Made by a program: the position numbers and the translations under genes. A stretch of 45,118 bases of DNA, taken from NCBI GenBank assembly GCA_964623885.1, contig CAZUVM010000088.1, forward strand, positions 1 to 45,118, given 5' to 3'. This DNA is from CAZUVM01 sp964623885. Lineage in GTDB: Bacteria; Verrucomicrobiota; Verrucomicrobiia; Limisphaerales; UBA8199. The notes beneath the pieces were generated by a model. The model was not told the origin of the DNA, did no database searches, and saw only the letters and a program-made list of their open reading frames with translations. Every line of letters begins with the position of its first letter. Positions within the stretch are counted from its first letter, which is position 1. Below, piece after piece: positions 31,224 through 38,024 of the stretch.

Positions 31224-32165
31224 ATGACGAATGCTTTACCGCGGCCTGAGGTAATCCTGACCCACGAAAGTGACCTGGACGGATTGTTGGCGGGAATCCT
31301 GTTACAGCGCTTGGCACGGAAGCTGTTCAACGTCGACGTCCGGCTGGAGGCCTGCAATTACAACTACTGGCGCCAACGGGACCTGCGTGAGCACGCGGGC
31401 TGGATCACCGACCTGGCGTTCGAGGCGAGAGCCGACAAGCCCAACTGGCTAATTGTGGATCATCATGTCACGGACACGATCCCGCAACGAGCAACATTGA
31501 TTCATGACGTGAACAAGTCGGCGGGACTGCTTTGTTACGAGCTGTGCAAAGAGCATGGCTTGAGCTCACCGGAATTGGATCGGCTCGTGCACCTCAATAA
31601 CGTAGGCGATCTCTTTCTAGAGGATGATCCGGATTTCGAGCTGGCGAGCGATTACGCCAACCTGGTGAAAATCTATCAATTCTGGAACTTGTATACCCTC
31701 TTAGACAGCCAGATTGAGAAGCTGTTGGATCATCCGCTGCTTGAGGTTATGGCAATCAAGCGGCGCATCGAGGACCCGCTCGGGTTTGCCTGGAGCAGGA
31801 AAAATGTTACCGAGATCACGCCGACGCTGGGCTTTGTCGACACCGTAATCGGGAATAATAATCTCATCGTGCACCAACTCCTGGAGCAGCAAGCGACCAA
31901 GTACCCGATACTGATGACGTTGATGCGCAAAGCCAACGGCGTGATTATTGCGAGCCTGCGCAGCCGAAACGGAGAAGCGCTCAAGATCGCCGAGAAGCTG
32001 CAGGGCGGCGGGCATGCCAATGCGAGCGGCGCCACTCTGCCACGGAGCGTTCGCTCGATCCCCGATGCAATCCAGTATCTGCGTCAGACCTTGAATCCCA
32101 AGCCTGAGGATAAACTGAACAGGCTCGAGGATCTTTTTGCGGAGATAGAAGCAGGGCAAAAGTAA
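31224..32165 (+). CDS. DHH/DHHA1-family phosphoesterase (NrnA-like)
   Basis: A 313-residue cytoplasmic protein of the DHH superfamily. Motifs: HESDLDG (14-20), giving the first metal aspartates, IVDHH (78-82; Asp79, His80, His81), the middle HLNNVGDLF with a metal Asp near 129, and the DHHA1 substrate loop GGGHANASGA (261-270). Members degrade nanoRNAs, c-di-AMP or linear dinucleotides, or hydrolyse pAp; the exact substrate cannot be read from sequence. It follows the secreted protein by 48 bp on the same strand and is convergent with secA. Confidence 0.85.
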   Translation: MTNALPRPEVILTHESDLDGLLAGILLQRLARKLFNVDVRLEACNYNYWRQRDLREHAGWITDLAFEARADKPNWLIVDHHVTDTIPQRATLIHDVNKSAGLLCYELCKEHGLSSPELDRLVHLNNVGDLFLEDDPDFELASDYANLVKIYQFWNLYTLLDSQIEKLLDHPLLEVMAIKRRIEDPLGFAWSRKNVTEITPTLGFVDTVIGNNNLIVHQLLEQQATKYPILMTLMRKANGVIIASLRSRNGEALKIAEKLQGGGHANASGATLPRSVRSIPDAIQYLRQTLNPKPEDKLNRLEDLFAEIEAGQK

Positions 32166-32214
32166 AAAGCCGCCTTGCGTCAGCTCCTACCATTTCGTCA
32201 CCTACAAAAGTTTT

Positions 32215-35200
32215 TCAGTTCTTCCCGCAGCAGTGCTTATATTTCTTGCCGCTGTTGCAGGGGCAAGGATCGTTGCGGCCGACCTTGGGACCGGCACGGA
32301 CGGGCTTGGATTTTTCAACCGCAGCAACGGCTTCGCTGACGACATCGCTGGCGCGCTGCTCACCATTAGGCGAAGCGCCGGCGTCCGAGCCTGCGGCTGG
32401 GCGACCACCGAACGCGCTGGTGGATTGGTGAGTCGTCCGCTGAGGCATGCTGCGGAAGAAGTTCTCGAAAGCCATCAAGCTGGAGGCGCTCAGGAAGATG
32501 TTGTGGCAGACCTCGGTCTTGATATTAACCATTAGCTCGTCGAAAATCTTGTAAGCTTCGGCCTTGTATTCAATCAGCGGATCGCGCTGGCCATAGCCGC
32601 GCAAGCCGATGCTGTAGCGCAGGCTGTCCATTTCATAGAGGTGCTCCTGCCAAAGCTTGTCGATGGCACTGAGGATAGTGAACCGTTCGATTTCCTTTAG
32701 CGCGGCCGGATTTTCAAAGCTGACCTTGAGATTGTACGCGTCGCGGACTTTGTCCGAGATAAAATTACAGACTGCAAATTGGGCCGGGCTGAGATCCTCA
32801 AAAATCGAACCTGGGACCGGCGTTTCCTGACCGGACTCGGCCGCCTTTAGCAGCTCACCTTCAGGCATGCCGAGCGGGAAATTGAGATTCACCCAATCTG
32901 CCAGGCCACGAATCTCCCATTCGCTGAAGTCAGTCTCGGCAGTCGTGAACTCGATGACTTTCTGGATGACGACCTCTTCCATGATATCCATAAGACGGTC
33001 TCGGACATCATCGGCGTGAATGATTTCGTTGCGGAAACCATAAATGATTTCGCGCTGTTTATTCATCACGTCGTCGTATTCGAGCGTGCGTTTGCGGATT
33101 TGGAAATTGTGCTGCTCGACGCGCTTTTGGGCCTGCTGGATCGAGCGGTTCAAAAGCGGGTGCTCGAGTTCCTGGTTTTCCTCGAGCCCCATTTTCTCCA
33201 TGTACTTCACGATGCGATCCGAGCCGAATAGGCGCATGAGATCGTCTTCGAGGGATATGTAGAAATGCGAAGAGCCGGGATCGCCCTGCCGCGCGCAACG
33301 GCCTCGCAGCTGGCGGTCAATGCGGCGGGCTTCGTGACGTTCCGTGCCCATCACGTGGAGCCCGCCGGCCTCCGCTACGCCCGGACCGAGTTTAATATCG
33401 GTGCCGCGGCCAGCCATGTTGGTGGCGATAGTCACCGCGCCGCGCTGGCCCGCCCGCGTCACGATTTCAGCTTCCTGCTGGTGATATTTGGCGTTCAGGA
33501 CCGAGTGAATGATCCCTTCGCGTTTAAGCATTCGGGAGAGGTGTTCGCTCACCTCGACCGAAATCGTGCCGACGAGGATTGGGCGGCCCTGAGCATGGAT
33601 AGTTTTAATCTCATTCGACACCGCGTTGTATTTCTCGCGCTTGGTCTTATAGACGGAATCGTTCCCGTCTTTGCGGGCTACCGGCCGATTGGTGGGGATT
33701 ACCAGAACACCCAGTTTGTAAATGTCGAAAAATTCAGAGGCTTCGGTCTCGGCGGTGCCGGTCATGCCGGCCAGTTTTTGATAGAGGCGGAAGTAGTTTT
33801 GGATCGTAATGGTAGCCAAAGTTTGAGTCTCGCGCTCGATCGTGACCCCTTCCTTGGCTTCGACTGCCTGGTGCAGGCCATCGCTCCAACGCCTGCCGGT
33901 CATCAAGCGCCCGGTGTTTTCATCGACGATGATGACTTTGTTTTCCTGGACAACATACTGCACGTCTTTTTCATAGAGGCAGAAGGCTTTGAGCAATTGC
34001 GAGATGGCGTGAATGCGCTGGGCCTTGGTCTCGTATTCCTGCTGTAGTTTGGCCTTCGCTTCAAGGCGTTTGCGGGCATCGGGCTCGGGACCGCTGTCGA
34101 TCTCGTGCAGCGAGGTGGTCAAATCCGGCAGCATGAACGCGTCCGGGTCTTTTGGGCTGAGGTAATTGCGGCCCTTTTCCGTTAGGTCAGCTTCGTGGCT
34201 CTTCTCGTCGATAGCGAAAAAGAGCTCCTCCTTTTCGGCGTACATCTCGACCTTTTTCTGGTCAGCATGGAGTTGCAGCTCCGCCTGGTTCATCAGCCGC
34301 AGGTTCTCGGGATCTTCCAGCAGTTTCAACAAACCGGAAGACTTAGGCTGGCCAACCTTTACCCGATACAGCAGGAGACCCGCCTGGCGCTCGACACCGT
34401 CGCCGTCACCGGCATTCGATCCGTCCTCAGGATGGAGCTTCTTTAAAAGCTGCTCGGCTTCACCCAGGAACCGGTTGCAGAGGCGCTCCTGAGTATGAAA
34501 GAGGTTTTCAACCTGTGGTTTGAAATTCGCGTATTGCTCGTCGTACGTGATGACCGACGGGCCGCTGATAATGAGCGGCGTGCGCGCTTCATCGATCAAG
34601 ATCGAGTCGACTTCATCGACAATGGCAAAATAATGCCCGCGCTGAACCTGGTCTTCGGCGCGCTGGGCCATGCCGTTGTCGCGCAGATAATCGAACCCGA
34701 ACTCGGCGTTGGTGCCGTAGGTAATGTCGCAATTGTATTGTTCGCGGCGAACGCTGGGGGGCTGGTCGTGCAGGATGCACCCGACCGTAAGGCCCAGGAA
34801 TTTATATACAGCGCCCATCCACTCGCTATCACGAGCCGCGAGGTAATCATTCACCGTGACCACGTGAACGCCGCGCCCAGTCAAGGCGTTGAGGAAGACC
34901 GGCAGGGTAGCCACCAGCGTTTTGCCTTCACCCGTTGCCATTTCTGCAATGCGACCGGAATGCAGCGCGTAACCGCCGACAAGTTGCACATCAAACGGCA
35001 CCATCTCCCACTTCAGCGGGTGCTCGCGGACAATGATTTCGCTGCCACACAACCGGCGACAGGCATTTTTGACGACCGCGAACGCTTCGGGGAGGATTTC
35101 ATCCAGCCGTTGCGCCAATTGCTCTTTGTCCTCAATCTTGGAAAGCTCCTCCTTCCAGGCGGCCGTTTTTTGCCGCAGAACGTCCTCAGGCTGCGACTGC

Positions 35201-35304
35201 AACTCGGTTTCGAAGGCGTTTATTTTCGCCACCAGCGGGCGCAGGCGCTTGACCTCGCGCTCGTTCTTGGAGCCGAGAAACTTTTTTATGATCCATCCAA
35301 TCAT
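32215..35304 (-). CDS. secA: Preprotein translocase ATPase SecA
   Basis: A 1029-residue motor that drives unfolded proteins through SecYEG at the inner membrane. Walker A is ATGEGKT (123-129), preceded by the family segment GRIAEM. TVNDYLAARDSEWMG, FAIVDEVDSILIDEARTPLI, ATNMAGRGTDIKLGPGV and GRCARQGDPGSSHFYISLEDDL are all present. The C-terminal zinc-binding tail CPCNSGKKYKHCC (near 1012-1026) is kept, so SecB or ribosome contact is possible. It is longer than the E. coli protein (about 900), because of an expanded region around 275-410 within the preprotein cross-linking area (AEEQLLKKLHPEDGSN and after). The gene has its own likely promoter at 35376-35403. Confidence 0.97.
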   Translation of the reverse strand: MIGWIIKKFLGSKNEREVKRLRPLVAKINAFETELQSQPEDVLRQKTAAWKEELSKIEDKEQLAQRLDEILPEAFAVVKNACRRLCGSEIIVREHPLKWEMVPFDVQLVGGYALHSGRIAEMATGEGKTLVATLPVFLNALTGRGVHVVTVNDYLAARDSEWMGAVYKFLGLTVGCILHDQPPSVRREQYNCDITYGTNAEFGFDYLRDNGMAQRAEDQVQRGHYFAIVDEVDSILIDEARTPLIISGPSVITYDEQYANFKPQVENLFHTQERLCNRFLGEAEQLLKKLHPEDGSNAGDGDGVERQAGLLLYRVKVGQPKSSGLLKLLEDPENLRLMNQAELQLHADQKKVEMYAEKEELFFAIDEKSHEADLTEKGRNYLSPKDPDAFMLPDLTTSLHEIDSGPEPDARKRLEAKAKLQQEYETKAQRIHAISQLLKAFCLYEKDVQYVVQENKVIIVDENTGRLMTGRRWSDGLHQAVEAKEGVTIERETQTLATITIQNYFRLYQKLAGMTGTAETEASEFFDIYKLGVLVIPTNRPVARKDGNDSVYKTKREKYNAVSNEIKTIHAQGRPILVGTISVEVSEHLSRMLKREGIIHSVLNAKYHQQEAEIVTRAGQRGAVTIATNMAGRGTDIKLGPGVAEAGGLHVMGTERHEARRIDRQLRGRCARQGDPGSSHFYISLEDDLMRLFGSDRIVKYMEKMGLEENQELEHPLLNRSIQQAQKRVEQHNFQIRKRTLEYDDVMNKQREIIYGFRNEIIHADDVRDRLMDIMEEVVIQKVIEFTTAETDFSEWEIRGLADWVNLNFPLGMPEGELLKAAESGQETPVPGSIFEDLSPAQFAVCNFISDKVRDAYNLKVSFENPAALKEIERFTILSAIDKLWQEHLYEMDSLRYSIGLRGYGQRDPLIEYKAEAYKIFDELMVNIKTEVCHNIFLSASSLMAFENFFRSMPQRTTHQSTSAFGGRPAAGSDAGASPNGEQRASDVVSEAVAAVEKSKPVRAGPKVGRNDPCPCNSGKKYKHCCGKN

Positions 35305-35375
35305 GGTTAAATCATCAGAAGCTCAGATGCCGGGACACAGTGGCAGAAGCTTTGCGAGCCGTCAAAGACATAAGG

Positions 35376-35403
35376 AATATAGGCCGGAAACGGTGGAATT
35401 CAA
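35376..35403 (-). promoter_or_regulatory. Likely secA promoter
   Basis: On the minus strand TTGAAT (35398-35403) and TATATT (35376-35381) are separated by 16 bp, giving a leader of about 65 bases before the secA ATG. Four of six and five of six bases fit the sigma-70 consensus. It lies on the gene side of the REP-like hairpin. Confidence 0.4.
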
Positions 35404-35427
35404 AGCAAAACAAACAGCTACAACTTG

Positions 35428-35451
35428 GTAGGGACGCCGTCCTCGGCGTCC
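35428..35451 (+). repeat. REP-like hairpin with GTAG head
   Basis: GTAG (35428-35431) is followed directly by a perfect 8-bp stem GGACGCCG, loop TCCT, CGGCGTCC. The tetranucleotide GTAG in front of a GC-rich palindrome is the layout described for REP sequences mobilised by RAYT transposases. No such transposase gene is in this window. With 35305-35484 it forms part of the 308-bp gene-free stretch upstream of secA. Confidence 0.6.
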
Positions 35452-35484
35452 GTATTCGCTCTCAGCTACGCAGACTGTCCGTAG

Positions 35485-35616
35485 CTAGTGTACCGTCTCA
35501 CAAATGAATGGATTTGTTTTCAACATGAGGAAACAGAGAAAAGAGAGCGTTTCTCTCCGTTCTCTCCGTTTCCTCCTGTTCAAATAATTCCAGTTGTTTG
35601 TGAGACGCTACACTAG
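35485..35616. mobile_element. MITE-like palindromic element, 132 bp
   Basis: Terminal inverted repeats CTAGTGTACCGTCTCACAAA (35485-35504) and its complement with one change (35597-35616) match at 19 of 20 positions. The interior is also palindromic: GAGGAAAC and GAGA-rich units on one side, TCTC and GTTTCCTC units on the other, around 35526-35580. The element carries no gene. Its right end contains the TAG stop codon (35613-35615) of the neighbouring oxidoreductase. A target-site duplication is not obvious because the repeat ends themselves read CTAG. Confidence 0.65.
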
Positions 35617-36935
35617 GCGAGGCTCCATGGAGGACGATAGGGTCTCGTCAGGAGCTTGCTGGCTTCGGGGTCGTTCTGGATTAGCTCCGTTTGCGGGTCC
35701 CACTTTAGCTTGCGATTGACCAGCATCGAGATCAGGCCCAGGTGACCCGGAATCGCCGAATGATGGGCGGTTTCGACCGGAGTGATCGTGAGCTTCCGAC
35801 TTTTTACACAGTCCAGGAAATTACCCCAATGATCCTTTGAGACATAGAGCTTCACCTTGCGCAACTCCTCAGGCAAATCCAAGTAATCGCGCCATTCTTC
35901 GTTAGAAGAGTCGAACACACCCCGATCGACGTGCACCCATCCGCCGCTCCCGATCCATTTGGTGCCGCCCTTGATATCGGGATAGCCACCGGCAATGGTC
36001 ATGGTGATGTCTCGCGGATATTTCAACTCGATGCGGTACTTCGTGCACGTGTTCCAAACGGCATCGCCGGGCGGGAATTCGCCATGGCCCTCGATTTCAG
36101 ACGGGCCGGAGTTGTCGAAGTCGCAGCCCCAATGGGCGATGTCGCAATGATGACCAATCCAATCCATCAACTGGCCTCCGCCGGTGTTATAGTTCCAACG
36201 CCAATTGCGGTGCACGCGACCCTGGATGTAGGCCATCATTTTGGAGGGACCAATCCAAGTGTCGTAATCGAGCTCCGGTGGTGGATTGCTCGGGGTCATG
36301 GAAGGGCCGAGTTTACCCGAGTCACGATTCCCGGCTGGCAAGCCGACTTCAACATGGGTGACTTTCCCGATCAACCCGTTGCGCACAATCTCTGCCGCTT
36401 TTCGAAAATTCGCGAGCGACCTCTGCCAGGAGCCGGTCTGCCAAATGCGCTGGTTTTGCTGGACGGCTTTCACAATGGCCTGCTGCTCGGCGACGGTGCG
36501 GGCCAGCGGTTTCTCGCCATAAATATCCTTCTTGTGGCGCGCGGCTTCGACGGCAGCCAATGCGTGCCAGTGGTCCGGAACCGCCAGCATTACCGTGTCG
36601 ATATCGGTTCGCGCTAACAACTCGCGATAGTCGTGATGGGCCTTGCAGTCTTTATTCTCGTAGTTCCGGTTGACCACGCCAATGAGCCGCTGCAGATGGG
36701 TCTTGTCCACATCGCAGGCAGCTAGCACCTGACAATTCTCATGCTTCAAAAAATCGCGCGTGTTGGAGGTGCCCTGGTTGCCACAACCGATGATGCCCAT
36801 CGTTACGCGTTCTGAAGGCGGAGTGGCGCCGTCGCGGCCGAGCACGCTGGATGGGAGCACGGTCGGCAAGGCCACGGCGGCTCCGGTGAGGGCGAGAAAA
36901 CGGCGACGGCTAAAACTGGAACTGGAGGCTTTCAT
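35613..36935 (-). CDS. Tat-exported Gfo/Idh/MocA-family oxidoreductase
   Basis: A 440-residue oxidoreductase with a Tat signal (SFSRRRFLALTGAAVALPTV, from about residue 7) and the usual Gfo/Idh/MocA fold: MGIIGCGNQG Rossmann loop, GEKPLARTV with the EKP triad, and NTGGGQLMDWIGHHCDIAHW with the active-site histidines typical of the PVC group. The ATG at 36935 sits right before the Tat region; an upstream ATG adds five residues. The stop codon lies inside the terminal repeat of a MITE-like element, so the last residues (PPWSLA) may have been altered by that insertion. The gene stands alone. Substrate is unknown, probably a sugar or polyol. Confidence 0.9.
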   Translation of the reverse strand: MKASSSSFSRRRFLALTGAAVALPTVLPSSVLGRDGATPPSERVTMGIIGCGNQGTSNTRDFLKHENCQVLAACDVDKTHLQRLIGVVNRNYENKDCKAHHDYRELLARTDIDTVMLAVPDHWHALAAVEAARHKKDIYGEKPLARTVAEQQAIVKAVQQNQRIWQTGSWQRSLANFRKAAEIVRNGLIGKVTHVEVGLPAGNRDSGKLGPSMTPSNPPPELDYDTWIGPSKMMAYIQGRVHRNWRWNYNTGGGQLMDWIGHHCDIAHWGCDFDNSGPSEIEGHGEFPPGDAVWNTCTKYRIELKYPRDITMTIAGGYPDIKGGTKWIGSGGWVHVDRGVFDSSNEEWRDYLDLPEELRKVKLYVSKDHWGNFLDCVKSRKLTITPVETAHHSAIPGHLGLISMLVNRKLKWDPQTELIQNDPEASKLLTRPYRPPWSLA

Positions 36936-37030
36936 ATTTAGAGGATGCAAAAGCTGATCTGAATCTAACGATTAATGAACCGCAGGACAAGAGTGAGGAT
37001 GGGGCTATGCTCATAGGCCTTACGGAGAAC

Positions 37031-37110
37031 AACCACGAAATACACTAAATACACCAAAGAAGTCTGAAGTCTGCGGGTTCATTTCGTGTATTTCGTGTAT
37101 TTCGTGGTTA
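37031..37110. repeat. Palindromic element with arms of ACGAAATAC units
   Basis: The left arm (37031-37059) reads AACCACGAAATACACTAAAT and one more unit. The right arm (37081-37110), on the minus strand, begins TAACCACGAAATACACGAAA and one more unit. The arms agree at roughly 27 of 29 positions. Each arm is three copies of a 9-bp unit, and the centre is about 21 bp. It sits between the divergent oxidoreductase and TSUP genes and ends about 60 bp before the latter. Confidence 0.7.
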
Positions 37111-37172
37111 TGCATTTCTTGGCGGCCGATGCGCGACACGTGCTGGATTGCCAGCGGGGCGGTTGACTGACC

Positions 37173-37925
37173 ATGATGAACGGCGTGAACCTGACCACCT
37201 GGCAATGGGCCTTACTTGCGACCGGTGCTTTTTTGACGGGCCTGTCGAAAACCGGATTGCCTGGCGCGGGCGTTTTGACGGTTGCTATTTTCGCGAACAC
37301 ATTGCCGGCCCGGGCTTCAACGGGTGCGCTGCTGCCATTGCTGCTCTGCGCGGATGTGTTTGGCGTGGCGTTCTTCCGCAAGCACGCGCTCTGGGATCAT
37401 TTATGGAAGCTTTTTCCGTGGGTTGTCGTGGGCATTCTAGCAGGGGTTTTTGCCATGGACCGCGTGAGCAATACCCAGGTGCGGCGGATGATTGGCGGGA
37501 TTCTGCTGGCCATGGTGGCGCTGCACCTATGGCGTCAGCGGCAGGCGGAGAAAATGGCCGAGCAAGTGCCGCACCGCTGGTGGTTCACGGCGCTGATGGG
37601 GACATTGGCAGGTTTTACAACCATGGTGGCCAATGCGGCCGGTCCGCTGGTAATCCTTTATTTGTTGGCGGCGGGACTTCCCAAGCTGAACTTTGTCGGC
37701 ACCGGCGCATGGTTCTTCATGCTGGTAAACGCGTTCAAGGTGCCGTTCAGCGTAGGTCTAGGCTTGATCACGCCGGGCTCATTACTCGTGGACGCTTTCC
37801 TTTTGATACCGATGATCCCGGGCGCTCTGCTCGGTCCAGTGCTGTTGCATCATATGAATCAGAAGGCATTCGAAGTATTCGTATTGATATTCACGGTGGT
37901 GGCGGCGGTGCGACTTGTGATTTAG
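37173..37925 (+). CDS. TSUP-family (TauE/SafE) membrane transporter
   Basis: A 250-residue integral membrane protein with about eight hydrophobic segments arranged as two similar halves, each beginning with a conserved glycine-rich loop: AFLTGLSKTGLPGAG (about 19-33) and GTLAGFTTMVANAAGPLV (about 145-162). This is typical of TSUP permeases, which move sulfite, sulfonates or other organic anions, mostly outward. The start ATGATG at 37173 is reasonable, although the Shine-Dalgarno is weak. It is divergent from the Tat oxidoreductase, with a palindromic element between them, and convergent with ccsA. The substrate cannot be assigned. Confidence 0.88.
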   Translation: MMNGVNLTTWQWALLATGAFLTGLSKTGLPGAGVLTVAIFANTLPARASTGALLPLLLCADVFGVAFFRKHALWDHLWKLFPWVVVGILAGVFAMDRVSNTQVRRMIGGILLAMVALHLWRQRQAEKMAEQVPHRWWFTALMGTLAGFTTMVANAAGPLVILYLLAAGLPKLNFVGTGAWFFMLVNAFKVPFSVGLGLITPGSLLVDAFLLIPMIPGALLGPVLLHHMNQKAFEVFVLIFTVVAAVRLVI

Positions 37926-38024
37926 ACAGGGAGTCTAATGACCCTGGCCCGCAAAGACTTTCGCATACTTACGTCTCCGCCTTCCTGTCCTTCAAACCGC
38001 CTCCTTACGTCGGTGCCTACAGTT

